A stretch of DNA of 64,000 bases from Deuterostichococcus epilithicus (Eukaryota; Chlorophyta; Trebouxiophyceae; Prasiolales; Stichococcaceae): positions 372,001-436,000 of the forward strand of contig JAVTLE010000018.1 in NCBI GenBank assembly GCA_033439295.1. Reading direction: 5' to 3'. The notes under the pieces are model-generated. The model saw only the letters and a program-made list of their open reading frames with translations, had not been told where the DNA came from and made no database searches. The translations under genes and the position numbers were made by a program. Positions 1-12,500 of this stretch are shown here, one piece after another (within the stretch, counting starts at the first letter, position 1; each line of letters opens with the position of its first letter).

Positions 1-17
1 CTACCAGCTGCTGCCGT

Positions 18-3000
18 TTGAACCGGGCCACCTCTTTGGACATATCACACCCTTGTGCTACCTCCGTCATCCTCACCCCGTCGCTGAAACTCAACCGGCG
101 GAGTGGACAATCTTTCACCATCCTCCCCTCAAGGCGACCAGGCCGTCGCACAGCTGCCAGCGGCCCCCGCGCGGCTTTCAGCATTGCGCCGCAGCAGTTG
201 CGGAAACGTCTGCGCGCCTTCAGCGGCCTGTGCAGCCGCCGCTGGCTGCTGCTGCTGCTGCTCTGCGCCGCCTGCTGCGCGTCATTTGCACCTTGGTGGA
301 CGGCATCACCTGGCGCCGGCGCCACTGGCGGCACAGACCGCGTCGGCGAAGAGGCACTTGACGTTTTTGGTGAGAGCAACTGCTGTCTGATCCATGTGCT
401 GCCTACTGTCTCTTATGTGAGCGCATTGAGGCCGTTTGCGAGCCCTGTGCAAACCGCACATAGATGCATGCTCGCTCTGCAGATTATGGCTCAGCCGCAC
501 CGCCGCATCCAGCGTGCAGGAGAGGCCACCGCCATAGCGACTGGGCGGCAGAGGACCTTCAAGAGCATCGCACAGCCTCCCGCTCAGGCCTGAACGCGTC
601 TGGCCTGTGCAGGCGTGGCGGTGAAGCCAACATGCATCAACCGGGCGGCGCTCGCGGCGCTGCGGCGCCACCTGCGGCCACGCAGCATCCACGTCGTCAC
701 CGTGACGGCGCGGCAGTGCGTCGCCTTCGAGTCCTGGGCGCCCAACATTCGGTGCCACCTGCAGGTACGTGCTCCAAGAGCATTGCGCGCCCCGCGCTAC
801 CTGTCGGCTGCAGAGCGGGCCGCGAGTCCATGGCGGTGCGGCCGATCCGAATGGGCGCATCTCATCAGGAGGCAGCAGCAAGGGGCCAGCAGGAAGGCAG
901 CTCCTGGCGCTCGCAGAATAGCAGTGGAACTGCGCAGGGCAGCACCTTCAGACAGTTCTCGCTTTGCGCCGTGACGTGCCTCGACCACAAGCCAACCCGG
1001 GCATATGAACCAGCCAAGCCTCGATCCGTGCTCAACGCCGCAAACCTGCAGGACAGCTTCCTGCCGAATGTGACCAAGGCAGCGGTGGCGGCGCGCCTGG
1101 ACGCGCTGCACGGCGCGGACGGCGGCGGCCGGTTCCGTGGGCGTGACCTGTCCGGCTGGTACCTGCAGCAGGTGGGGAGGTTCGAAGAGGCTTCGCTAGG
1201 TTTTTCACCACAAGGTTTTTTACCGCTGGGTTTGTGAACGCCTGCTGGCGCCAGCCATGCATGCACACACCTCGCTGCTGCCTGGGCACAGCTGGCAGCC
1301 CGTCCAGCTTTGCCTGCTCGCCGTCCCACGGCCGCGGCGCTCTGCACGCCGAGTGCCAGCGCACACAGGCCACCAGGTTGCTGCACCGAGCTCGGAGGGC
1401 ATTACCAGCCTGGACAAACCCTAAACCCTAAAACCCAAAACCACCTCACGATGCACGCAGTTCCTCAAGCTGGGCGCGGCTGCGGCGCTGCCGGGACTCT
1501 CGGAGCGCTTTCTGATCTGGGACCTGGACATGGTGCCGCTGCGGCGGCTGCGCCTGTTCTGGCCGCCGCCACCCGGCGCCCCTGCCGGTGCCCCCGTGCA
1601 GGTGAATGTACCTGCAAGCTGGTCGCATGAGCGTTGATTGCCTCATGCGTTCGCTCACTCTGGGCGATGTTCATGTCAGACCTGCCGCCATCGCACGCCG
1701 TCACGCCTGGCTGCTGATGCGCCTCGGCCAGCGCTCCTGGGGCCTCGCCTAGACCGTCTGCACAGGCTCACAGGACCAGAAGCAACCACAAGTGACTCGT
1801 CTCAATGCGCGCAGAACATCGTCAACATAGGCGGTGCACACGCCGAAAGCTACGCTGGCACATACAGCCGCCTCTTTGGGAAGGAGCTGCTCGCGGCGCC
1901 GGATGGTTCGTCCTTTGTGACCCACTGGATGGTGGGTTGCGCATTCTGCACCAAACACTGCTCCACCCTACACTACTGTCTGCAAGCCAGCCTGATGCAA
2001 GCCAGCATGACAGCGGGGAAAGACAAGGAATGCTCGGCCCGAAGCCCGTTCAGCTGCTCCTAGCGTCTGTGGCCGCGGCCACACCCTGCCGCTGATCGCC
2101 ATGGCGCCAGGCCCCTCGGCTTTGCACACACACAGCTCCTTGAATAGCTGTTTGAAAATGAGCAACAGAAGCTCACATGAGAGAGTCGAATGCTGCAGGT
2201 GGTCTACAAGCCGTACATGGCGGCGTTTCTGGACGGTGTGGCCGCGACACCGCTGGCGGGCTCGCGCGGGGGCAAAGGCGGCGGCGGCGGCCTGGCGGGC
2301 GCCGCGGCAGCGGCGGGAGCCGCTCCAGAGGCGCTGCAGGGGCCTGCGTGGGTAGAGGCCATCCTGGCGGCGCTGCCCGCTAGCGAGGACATCAAGCTCG
2401 GTGAGTGCGTCACAGGGTGTTGTCCTGTTTGCTCCTGGCAACGGCTGTGACGTCTGGCATGTGCCTCCGCCGCTGCAGGGGAAGCGCCGCGCTCTGCGGA
2501 TGGCTGGTCGTCTGTCACGATCGTGTGCATGCGTCCTTCCACCGCTGTGTGTCGTGCAGGTATGCCTGGTTGCCCCGGCGCCCCTGCTGTGACGTGCCCT
2601 CAATCTGGCCGACTGGAAGCAAGACAAGAATTGCATGACCGACCTGCGCTCTCTTCCCCATCGGGCAGGCACCTTGTCAGCTGCCTTCTTCATCAACTGC
2701 CAGGGGTGGGTTCGCAGGCTGCTCTCCCATGAACTGCCTCCCTGCTGCGCAGGCTTCTCCGAGTATGCGAGCTATGTCAGCTGGGTGCGGTACCAGCACC
2801 CTGGCAGCCAGCGCCTGGCGAGCCGCCGCAGCTGGCTGCGCTACGGGGTGGGCGGTGGCAGCGCCATCCGGCTGCTGCGGCGCGCCTCCCCTGGCGGCCT
2901 GTGCTGCCCGGCCGCCGCGTCGCTCGCGGCCGCGCGCGCTCTGGGCTACACGTGCGCATATTCTTTCCAACCAACACACGCATGCCAGCACCTGCCTACC

Positions 3001-3288
3001 GCCACAGCTGCTTGCCGGACTTGGCTGTCAGGGCATCAGCGGAGTTCACGCCATGGTGGTCTGCTTTGTGTGCGTCAGCAGCAGGCGCGTCATGCTTTGG
3101 GGGCCAGCGGCGCCAGTTGCTGCTTCTGTGGTGAACCCTTGTCGAGGGCACAAGCTCTGCCGCCTCGACTGGGAGGTGTTCATGTCCGGAGCCTTGCCTG
3201 CAGGTACACCGGCTATGATGTGGGGCATGTCCCAGAGTGCCGCTATGCGGACGCCCCCTACAGCGAGGCGTATGGCGTGCCCATTTGA
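18..3288 (+). CDS. DUF6492 family glycosyltransferase-like protein, copy 1
   Basis: Eight exons are read: 18-369, 613-764, 1052-1171, 1461-1601, 1815-1931, 2199-2400, 2753 to about 2948, and 3204-3288. Exon 1 gives a basic N-terminus, then a Leu-rich membrane segment (CTG repeat near 245-270), as in a type II Golgi anchor. Later motifs are VKPTC, GWYLQQ, WDLDMVPL (a DxD-like metal/nucleotide-sugar motif), SFVTHWMV, YKPYM, GFSEYASYVSWV and the C-terminal GHVPECRY. The order and motifs fit the DUF6492 family, whose members are related to glycosyltransferases; donor, acceptor and product are unknown. The copy at 9600-13371 has the same exon plan, and every internal exon border agrees between the two, which supports the model. 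The first in-frame ATG in the window is at 18, but the true start may lie left of the window. An exon may be missing between 764 and 1052. Confidence 0.75.
1416..1436 (+). repeat. interstitial telomere-like CCCTAAA repeat in an intron
   Basis: Two and a half CCCTAAA-type units lie 25 bases before the acceptor of the fourth exon of the first DUF6492 gene. The plant and chlorophyte telomere unit is TTTAGGG, so this reads as a short interstitial telomeric motif. Looser relatives occur near 11790-11823, 30550, 32938 and 63270. Confidence 0.7.
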
Positions 3289-4018
3289 GAACGCACCCCG
3301 CCCTGGCGGCTGGCAGACGCGAGATGCGCCACGCATGGGCGGAGTGTGCCTTGGGGTGGTGCAGCAGGAGTTGCAGCAATGCATGTCTATTGGACGAATA
3401 TCAGCTTGTGCCGCATTGCTCGGAGAACAGCAGCGCTTGTTCGTCTGCAAGTTGCAGCTTCGCTTTCGATATGCCAAGTGGGCAGCATGGACTTTGTGGC
3501 GGTGGCGCCTGGCTTGAAGACAGCTGTACTAGAGGACAAAATGGGCTGGCCACGTCTCTGTCATCAAACACAGATATTCTTACTGGAGATAAGAGTATAC
3601 TGTTGCGTTGCATTGCATATCTTTTGAAAAGCGAGATGCTTCAATCAAAGCCGCATGTCGGTTCCGGAAACACACCCGTACAGCACACTCGTTCTCAAGC
3701 CATTCTGTCCGTGCGTTCACAGTGTGCCGTATGGTTTGCACCTCTGGTCTTCAATTCACACAGCTCCACAAATCAACCTTGTTCCGCGGGGCCCACACTG
3801 CCACTGCATATCCACTTGTGATCTGACAGCCTGCTTAAGGTATAGCTTCGCGATAGCATCAACGAATTACCACAGAACGTGCCCAACTGACTCTTCTCGC
3901 ATGTACAATGATGTACAGGTCGACCAGACGCAGCTGCGCGGCGCCCCCAGGCGGCCAGCATGAACCCAGCGCGACGGGTCGTGGTGCACCGCAGGCTGGT
4001 GGTCAGCTGCGCTGAGCG
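3289..4018. other. intergenic spacer, no gene seen
   Basis: This 730-base stretch has a lower GC content than the genes on either side. It must hold the 3' end of the first DUF6492 gene and the promoter of the propeller gene at 4045. I see no conserved exon, clear TATA box or repeat in it. Confidence 0.5.
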
Positions 4019-4105
4019 GAACCGAGACATGCCGCGTGCAACCAATGAGGCACGCCGCACTGAAAACGGGGTGCCTCATTGGTTGCACGCGGCATGTCTC
4101 GGTTC
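4019..4105. repeat. perfect 35-bp inverted repeat over a start codon
   Basis: The arms 4019-4053 and 4071-4105 are exact reverse complements, separated by 17 bases. The DNA or RNA can form a 35-bp hairpin. The first in-frame ATG of the propeller gene (4045) lies in the left arm, and the right arm encodes the residues just before the membrane anchor. No terminal repeats or target-site duplication typical of a transposon are evident. Confidence 0.9.
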
Positions 4106-6290
4106 ATCGCACCGTGGCAAACCTCACGGCGGCGCTGTGCCTTGGCGGCGCGTTGCTGGGCCTGCGACTGGGCCGCCCCTATGTCGGCTGCCTCCATGAG
4201 CTGGGAGCCGCCAGCAGCCCCGTCGCCTCGCGTCCGGAGTCTCAGCCATTTTCCTGCAAGCCCATCAGCCTGCAGCCGGATATCGTGAATGGAAACAGGA
4301 GCTTCAATCCAGCCGGTGCGGTTTTTGGGCGCCTCACTGCGCGATACCTCGTGCGCGTTTGCTCTGGCCTCTGCGGGAACCCATCTTCGCTACTTACTGC
4401 CTTCAGCGCCGTTGTGAAACTCTGTCTGCTTGCTCGTGCGCCTTCAGGCGTGTTCCACCCCGAGCGCGGCTGGATCGTCGTCATCCGGTATGAGGAGGGG
4501 CAGTTTGCGCCAACCTTCCCCCTGACGCTGCTCATGGGCACGGAGCCGAAAGCCCTGGACCTCACCCTGGCGGCGGACAGCCAAGCCATCCTGACGCTGG
4601 ATGATGCTACGCTCGGGGCGGCCGCCGCCAAGGCCCGCGGCAACCACCCCTGGGTGAAATCGGAGGACCTCAGGTGTGCGCTGATGCCCTCTTGGGACTT
4701 ATGCATATTCACGCCCTGGTCGTTCCTGCACCAGCTGCCTTACGTGCAGCTGCAACATGTGCTACATGCGTTGCCATGGGCTGCACCCTGTCGAGCGACT
4801 TGGCCCCTGTGCGCCAAACCGCTTCTGTGACCAAGTCGCTGCTTGCCGCACTTGTCCACAGCCCCGATTTCTGTGCGCCGGGCTGGGTCTGTGACCCGCA
4901 CTGTTCTCCGTCTGCGCTGTTCTCTCTGAGGTTTGATGCGCCCGTTCAAGCGCTTCGCCTCTGTCCTGCACCAGGCTATTCCTGTGGACTCTGCTGAGGC
5001 ACCTCGCATCTGTGTGCGCCAGGCCATTCCTGTGGAAGGGCGGCATTTACGTATCTCACTCCATGTGGGTCGGCGACTGGCACAAGGGCGACGGCATCTG
5101 GCAATGCATCTCCGCCCTGGACTTGGACAATCGGCTCATGACGGCAGAGTAATGACAGAATGCCGATCCACAACGGCAACCTTAGGTGCACAGTCCTGCT
5201 CCTTTCATGCTTCTGCGGTGTTGCGGTGATTCATGTCCCGATGCCGCCCGGCAGTCGTCTTGCAGCCCGCTGCAGCGTTTCACAGCACATGCTGCTGATC
5301 CGTGTCAGCCGCAAGGGGGTGCCAAAGGTAGTCACCTCATCGCCTGACCGCTCGCTGGGCCTCTGCCTGAACATGCGCCTGAGGACACTCTGCCACATGG
5401 TTCATCGACTGCGTCGCAGGGAGAAGAACTGGGCCATGGCCGAAGTCGACGGGCAGCTGCTCATCCTGCACTCGCTGGCGCCCTGCATTACCTTCCTGCG
5501 CTTTGACCCCTCCGCGCCGAAAGGCCTCGTGATCCACTCCATGACCTGCTATGACGAGGCAACCGCGATATCGACCCTCACGGGCGCTGTGCTGGACGAC
5601 GAGCTGCACATCAGCAGCCGCTTTGTGCGCTTTCCCAAGCGGCTGGCGGCCGCTGACGCGGCATGGCAAGGCGCCGGCAACGGCTCCTTCGTGGGCGGCG
5701 AGTACTTTGTTATGGCGCACCGCCGCAACGCCGACAAGGTCTACGTACTCGCACTGGTGCGGCCGTCGCCAACATCTTGCTATTTTGTGAGGCTGAGAGC
5801 CATCACAGCTGAGCTTCAGGGGCCAGACGTGCTTGCCCGCTTGAGCATGCTCGCGAAAGCCTTTTGATGATCACAGCCTGAACGCACTCGCGGCGCCTCT
5901 TCCTGCTGAAAGCCTGTCGCTGTGCGCCGAATTCCGCAGCATAAGTTGGTGGGCCCTGCGCCGCTGCGCAGGGGCTTCAGGATCGGCGCGGCCACGTTGC
6001 AGCTAACCCACATATCCAGGGGCCCGGTGGCGTCTGCCTATCAGCTCAGCAGGACGTCGATCCTGACCGTGTTTTCGCATCACTTCATTCAGCGTGACGG
6101 CTTTGACCATCTATTGACGTTCTTTGGGAGCGGCGACTCTGAGAGCTGCTACTCAGAGATCGACATCATGTCAGTTGGCTGGCATCCCGTAAAACCTGGT
6201 AGGATAGTTGACTTCACTCAGCAGGGCAGCCACAAGTATGAACTGCGAATTGTCATTGGCAATTTGTCAACGTTTGTGGTTCTGCTTTAG
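4045..6290 (+). CDS. type II membrane protein with predicted beta-propeller glycosidase/phosphorylase-like domain, copy 1
   Basis: Exons run about 4045-4316, 4447-4672, 5016-5145, 5418-5742 and 5969-6290. The N-terminus is short and basic, followed by a hydrophobic anchor (ALCLGGALLGLRLG) and a luminal region. The catalytic-like region shows HPERGWIVVIR, SEDLR joined across an intron to PFLWKGGIYVSH, then EKNW and DGQLLILHSL, then GEYFVMAHRR and LQLTHISRGP. An E-D-x-R ... W-x-G ... E-K-N-W series is typical of five-bladed propeller enzymes such as GH43/GH130/GT108; assignment to this fold is my inference and the substrate is unknown. The copy at 6773-8931 on the other strand has the same exon borders, so the model is well supported. 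The start codon is uncertain because 4045 lies inside a perfect inverted repeat. Confidence 0.65.
4805..5040 (+). repeat. degenerate copies of an exon start inside the upstream intron
   Basis: The third exon of the propeller gene begins at 5016 after a GCGCCAG acceptor. Similar strings with the pattern GTGCGCC...TCTGTGRAC recur near 4806, 4871 and 4961. They look like decayed tandem copies of the acceptor plus the first exon bases. Confidence 0.5.
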
Positions 6291-6772
6291 GTTGTGTGCA
6301 CTGACAATGCTGCTGATGATAACGTGTCATGAAGTGCCTGCAACTCGTGACCACAATCATCGAATGGAAGAAAACGAGTTTAGGTCACTTGGAAGACCTC
6401 CGAGTCTGGCGAGAGCCTATCTTGAAAAGCAGTGCATGCCACACGAGTGTATTACGTCTGCGTCGCCTGCAGCCAGAGCGCGCACAGGATGATGCATCTG
6501 CCTGAGGAATGTGCCCACTATTTGATCCTGCTGCATAGCCACAAAACCGGAAGGCCTCTTTGCTAAATATATTTGGGGGATATTTCCTGGCGCAGCCCCG
6601 ATCCTGGACCCCATATCGGCTGCAGATCGTTGCAGCCCGTCGCGGCGCAGACAAGTTGCAGCAACATGACCGGCGGTATGCCGGTGACTGTTTGAACGGA
6701 CGGAAAATCAAACCAATTCAAGCGAAATGCACGAGTGACATTTGAAAGCAAGGGTACTGGAGCTGGACTTCG
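6291..6772. other. spacer between convergent paralogues
   Basis: These 482 bases hold the two 3' untranslated regions of the tail-to-tail propeller genes. No coding exon or repeat was recognised. Confidence 0.5.
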
Positions 6773-8931
6773 TTACAAATCGTAGCCGTTGGGCTGGGAC
6801 ACATCCATGACTTTGGCCGCCCCAAGCGGAAGGCTGTACCATGTGATCAACTTCGGGTCAACGTTCGACATGCAAGCCCTGATGTTCTCATGCCCCCAAA
6901 ACATCAGCAGGCTGTCTTCCAAAAAATGATATGAGCCGACGACCACGAAGGTTTGAGCCCCGGCTGGCAGCATGTACCCGCTGAGCACCGGCCCCTTGGA
7001 AATGTGGGTCAGCTGCAGCGTGCGCGCATCAATCCTGAGGCCCCTGCACGAACAGCACATCAGGAACTCGGCAGCGCTGTGGCAGACCGCAGCGGCCAGG
7101 CACCAAGGGCGCGCAGCAGATGTCTCACCTCCGCAGCGGCGGCGCACGCCGCATGGCGGCGGCACGCAACTCCTCTGCTGACGACCCGCTCGGCGCTGAG
7201 ATGCCAGGGCAACTGTGCTCAAGACACTGAAGACTGAAGACAGTTGCTGAAGACGCACCAATGCGAGAAGACACCGGCGTCCCGTCGGTGCGCCAGCACG
7301 AAGAACTCCCTCTCCGCCACTGCGCTGGCGTTGGCCCCCCGCCGCTCGGCGTCCAGGAGCGCCAGAGCCCGCGGGAAGGGCACGAAGTGGCCGCTGAGGT
7401 GGAGGCCGGCGTCCGGCGTTGCGCCGGTGTGCTCCAGGAGCCGGTGGTGCAGGCCCCCGTAGCAGGTCATGGCGTGCATGGCCAAGCCCTTGCGCGCGGA
7501 GGGCTCGAAGCGCAGGAAGGTGAGGCAGGGCGCCAGCTGGTGCAGGATGAGCAGCTGCCCGGCGACCTCCGCCATTGCCCAGTTCTTCTCCCTGTTGTGC
7601 GGTCACGAGGTTTCAGGTCCACCTGTGCCGCCGGCTTGACCCCCAGCTTGCTGGATGACATCGGTAAAGCAGGGCCACGCCGATGGTGATAGTGCTCATG
7701 AAGGCGCCGGCTCATCATAAGGCACACAGCACCGGCCAAGCATGCCCAGGCCCAGACATCATGCTGCAACGTGAGGAGGCACACTTCTGCTGGTCGCCCT
7801 GGATGGGCAGCTGGTCGAAGCAGTATGCCGCCTTCATCAGCTGCGTGTCAAAGTCCAGAGATGCACTCCCAGATCCAGTTGGTGTCCCCCGCCCACAACG
7901 GGTGTGCGACGTGAACTGCGCCCTTCCACATGAGTGGCCTGTCGAACATGGTGGCAGCACACAACTGAGGCTCCTGAGAAAGCCGCAGAGCCACAAAGCG
8001 ACACCGCAACAGGCTTGATGGTGGTGGTCCGCAACGGCAGCATTGAACGCAACATGCGCGTCCATCGCAGCAGCTGGATGACCACACAGCAGCCACCTGA
8101 AATCCTCGGCCTTGCTCCAGGGCTTCTGCCGCTTCTCAGCAGCCGCCCGGCCGAGGGTCTCGTCGTCCTGGGCCCAAAGCGCGCGGCTCTCTGCCGCTAG
8201 GGTCAGGTTCAGGGAGTTTGGGTCGTGTCCCATGTGCATGACCAGGTGATAAGCCGGGGCATGGATCGCATCCTCCACCCGCGTCATCACAACCCAGCCA
8301 TGCATTTCGTCAAACACGCCTGCGCAGCAGCACCACAGCGTGGGCTGCTGCAGGGTGCGTGCAATGGGCTGGCCGTGTTGGACAGCCTAGGTCTTGAGTC
8401 AGCAAGCAAGGACTTTCACAGGAGAAGTGCTTGCGGTAGTTGTGTCGCTCACCTGCAGGATTGTAGGTGACGTTGCGGCCGCCATAAACACCTGAGCAGG
8501 CGCCACATAGTATCACCAGGCCTTCAGATTCCATCGGAAAATATCTTGAATGCCCGCAGGCAAGCAACCGCCAAGTGAAGGCGGCTGCAGGGCTGGCCCT
8601 CACCCATAGGCTGGTATGTCAGGTCGTTGGAGTTGTACTGCGCATCCGTCGGCAGCGCATTGCAGGTGATCTGCTGCAGGTGCGGGTCAATGTGGTTCGA
8701 CGGCTGCTTGCGGTGGCGCAGCTCCTTGGTGCAGCTGCTGTAGGAGCGACCCAGTTGCAGGTTGAGCAGCAGCGCGCCAAACAGGATGCCAACCAGAAAC
8801 GCGACGGCGCGGCTGCGACCCAGCGGCGGCGCCGGCATTGGCAGGGCGCTGTTGTGAACATGGGCCGGCGAGCAGGCTGGCGCTGCTGCTGACCAATCGG
8901 ATGACGCACCAGCGAGCCTGCACAGTGTCAT
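6773..8931 (-). CDS. type II membrane protein with predicted beta-propeller glycosidase/phosphorylase-like domain, copy 2
   Basis: Read on the minus strand, this repeats the plan of the gene at 4045-6290. A hydrophobic anchor (AVAFLVGILFGALLLNLQLG) follows MPAPPLGRSR, then LTYQP, then an exon starting VFDEMHGWVVMTR and ending AEDFR. The next exon is PLMWKGAVHVAHPLWAGD. A following exon carries EKNW, GQLLILHQLAPC and FFVLAHRRDAG, and the last begins GLRIDARTLQLTHISKGP and stops at 6773. The E-D-x-R/W-K-G/EKNW series is intact in both copies, so both may be active. An upstream ATG at 8931 would give a longer cytosolic tail than the one just before MPAPPLGRSR. The two copies differ clearly in the membrane and stem regions, so the duplication is not recent. 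Function is inferred from motifs only. Confidence 0.65.
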
Positions 8932-9345
8932 GTGCACGGTGCGTGAGGGGGTGCCGCAAGTGACTGGGTTGCACCAAGCATGAAACAGCTCCGGACTCCT
9001 ATATTGTGCCGCAGCTACCAAAGTCCATGAGAAAGCCGAGCTTGTTGACGCATGACAACTAATCTACCTGCCTGAAAAATACCTGGGTAGGTGCACCCTC
9101 AGGCGCACAAGTCCTCTCGTGGCGACTCCTGATGAGTGCGGAGGTGAGGATCTGAAACCCGGCAGATCAAGTGCAAGCGCGAACAGCTCAAACAGCGAGA
9201 GGCCGGCGGGGCGGGTGCAATGTGGCGTTGGGGAATTGGCTCTGCACCAAGGCCGTCTGTGACGCATTCTTCTCCCGAATGAGGCGTTCAACGCGTACGG
9301 GTGTAGCGATGCCTGATGTTTCGATTCGATGGCCTCGTTCCAGAG

Positions 9346-9353
9346 TATATAAG
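9346..9353 (+). promoter_or_regulatory. TATA-box candidate for the second DUF6492 gene
   Basis: TATATAAG lies in the 670-base divergent spacer between the propeller gene on the minus strand (start near 8931) and the DUF6492 gene starting at 9600. It would place transcription start near 9380, with a 5' leader of about 220 bases. It rests on sequence match and position only. Confidence 0.4.
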
Positions 9354-9599
9354 TGCGCCTGTTTGATTGCATCGTGAGGGAGTCCAACAGCAGCCGGTTC
9401 TCACAGGTTCTCACCGCAAAACTGCAAGTTTTCCCTGGCGACTGTCACTCCGCTGGCTTCACTCAAGGCGTCGCTGCACAGCTCTGTTTCAACCCTGAGC
9501 CAGAGGCACTCAAGTTCCCACGCAGCCTCCCTCGCCTTGGACAGGGTGCATCGACGTCAGATGCTGGCAGCTGCCGCCATGCGGTAGCGCCAGCGGCAC

Positions 9600-12500
9600 A
9601 TGTGGGCTGAGCGGCGCGGCGGCAGGGGCGTACACGCTTGGGACGCCGCGCCCGCCGCCAGCAGGTCCCAGGTGCAGCAGCATGGGCAGCAGCCGCGGCG
9701 CCGGCGGCACGGCTGGCGCCGCCCGCTCGCAGCATGCCTGCTGGCGCTTGTGCTTGCGGCCTGCGCGGCTGTTGCGGCGCAGCGGTTCGCCGAATCTCAT
9801 GGCGGCGTGGCGGAGCAATTGCTACAAAGCGGCAGCGGCAGCAGCAGCGGGTCGGCATGCCCGCCCTGCGCCGCTATGGCGGCGGTGGCGGCAAATGCAA
9901 CCTCGCCCCTGACGGGTACCGCACAACAGCTGGGCAACTCCGCCGGGCTGGAGCCGGGTGACGGGGCCCGACAACCGCTTGACGTGATAGGTAGGCTGAT
10001 GATCTGCAGCAGCTGCTGAAACTAGGGGGGGACAGCCCGAGCGCCTGCTCGGCACTCAGAGCGCATGGCAGCACAGCTGGCTTCTGACGGCACAGCGGCG
10101 GCATATGTCAACCAGCCAGCTCCCCTGCTTCAAGCGTCAGCGCTGCAGGCCAAAAGCCTGTCAGGTCCAGCATCTGTGTCTGGTGTTCTTGTCTTGAAAC
10201 CTTGTCCAATCAGACCTGCGTGCTCTGCAGGCATGGCGGTGAAGCCTACATGCGTCAACCAAGCGGCGATTGCGGCGCTGCGGCGGCACCTGGCGCCGCG
10301 GGCGATCTTCGTTGTCACCCAAACGGCGCGGCAGTGCGTGGCATTCCGCTCCTGGGGCGAGGACGTGCACTGCCACCTTCAGGTGGGCCCCGCAGCTGCT
10401 GAGGCCACACAGACCTTTTAAATGATCTCGGCTGTTGATGTTTTAAAGGTGAGCGCTGTGCAGCTCAGCAGGACTTCCTGCATCCCATGCACTGACACGT
10501 GCTGCACCGCTGTCGCATGTCAAACTCCCGATCCAGCCAGACCCTGGAAAGAGAGTCAATGAGAAGGCCACCAACGCTCTGTCCCAGTGTCTGCAGGATG
10601 CGCTGCATCTGCACTGCTCAGCGGGGTGTCCCCAGTGAAAACCCGTGACATGGAGGCGATCCAGTCGTCTGCTTCCTCTGCAGGACGCACTGCTGCCGGC
10701 GGTGACGAAAGCCAGCGTTGAAGAGGGCCTGGCAGCGCGCTTCGGCGTAGACGCCGGCCGCGAGTTTCGCGGCCGCCACCTGGCCGGCTGGTACCTGCAG
10801 CAGGTGTATGAAGGGAACATTAGGGTTTATGGTGGCAGCGGTGTGGCCGTGGCGGGCGGCGCTGAGAGCGTATGAAGGGCACTTGCAGGCAGCAGGTCAC
10901 CTGCAGCTGCCGCTGGGCACTCGCGTATGACATCGTGCGCGGCCGGCGGTGCTCCCAGATCTCCGTGCACACCAGAAACTGTGGAGAAGCTCTGAGCCAG
11001 CGAATTGAAAAGAAATTGCCTTAATGCCTGTACGTGTGGGGGTCGCCTGCACCTCCAGACGCCCCACCTGACGATGCGCGCAGTTCCTGAAGCTGGGCGC
11101 GGCAGCGGCGCTGCCGGGACTCTCGGAGCACTTTCTGGTGTGGGACCTGGACATGGTGCCGCTGCGGCCACTGCTGCCGCTGCTGCTAATGCCGGTGGAA
11201 CCGAGCAACGTGACAGGCGGTTCTCCCATGCAGGTTAGTGTCTGTCGAGGGCTTCGCAGCCTGCTGCCGTGCGCGCAGAAAAGGGTTGGTGCATGCAATT
11301 GGAGCAGCACAGGGGTCGTGCTCTTGTTGACTTGAAGCCTGTTAAAGAGGTCCCTGGCAGCATCATTGCCGCGTCTAGATTCGGCCGCCGCAGCCGCCGC
11401 CGCCACCGCACTCAGGCATGGTGTATCATCCCACCGTATATGCTGAGGTGCCGAAAAGCGGCAGCAGGAAGCCCGGCACAGCGCTGCTCATGGCCCCAGC
11501 CGGCTGCAATTGCCGGACAGGAAGCCGTCAGCGACTGCGGGCAATTGTGGACGTGCACGCACAGCGCCGCCGCACCAGCGAGGCACGATGCCTCGAGGCG
11601 CTGCCTCCCTCCCCCAGTCCTTTGCCATCTGCCCAGCTGTGCTCCTCTGCCGGTGCCGCAGGCGCTGGTCAATATCGGCGGGCTGCCGGTGGTGGAGTAC
11701 CGCGCGGCGTACGAGGCGCTGTTCGGGCGGCAGCTGGAGCTTGCGCCAGACGGCACCACGCTCGTCTCCCACATGATGGTGCGCGTACACCCCCCAAACC
11801 CTCAAACCCCTCAAAAACCCTCGACATGATTCCTTATGTGGGCTTTTGCTGAAGCCCTCCGAATGCACATGTACATACATGCGCCACGACAATGGGCGCC
11901 TCCTCCCCCCGACTTGGCACATGAGACAGTCCAGCACCAGCAGCAGCACCCCTACCACAGCAGGCCCATTCCCGGCGCCTGACCGGCGGCGGCCAGGCTG
12001 CCGCCCAGTACGAATTGTACTTCTGTATGGCATTGTCGGCTGGTAGCCCGGACAGGGACGCCGCGCGCGCGACGCTGTCTGGGGTCGTAGTCCAGCTGCT
12101 GCTGTTGCTTCCAGCTGCCGTTGCTGCGTTCAGAGGCCGAGCCGTCCGCTGCTGCTGCCCCCAAGCCATGACCGCCAGCTCATGCCCCTGGCTGCACACG
12201 GCAGGTGGTGTACAAGCCCTTCATGGAGGCCTTTCTGGCGGAGGTGGCCAACTCCACGGCGCCGGCGCCGCCATCGGCGTGGACCGCCCGCATCCTGGAC
12301 GCGCTGCCGCGGCAGCACCTGGACCTGGGTGCGGTGGCAGCAGGAAGCAGCCCGTTGTCTTCTTTCTTTCTTTCCTGGTGTCTTGGTCAATTCTGGACGC
12401 GCTGCTGCGGCATCTGGACCTGGGTGTGCTGGCAGCCGAAAGCAGCTCGTTGTGTTGTTTCTTCCTTTCCCAATGCCTTGGTCAGTCCTGGACGCGCTGC

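Noticed and set aside
1968-2696. 242-codon minus-strand frame
   Set aside because: It lies antisense to DUF6492 exons whose borders are conserved in the paralogue, and its residues are Arg-rich shadow composition.
4019-4105. miniature inverted-repeat transposon
   Set aside because: No target-site duplication or second copy is visible in the window; it is kept as a palindrome of unknown origin.
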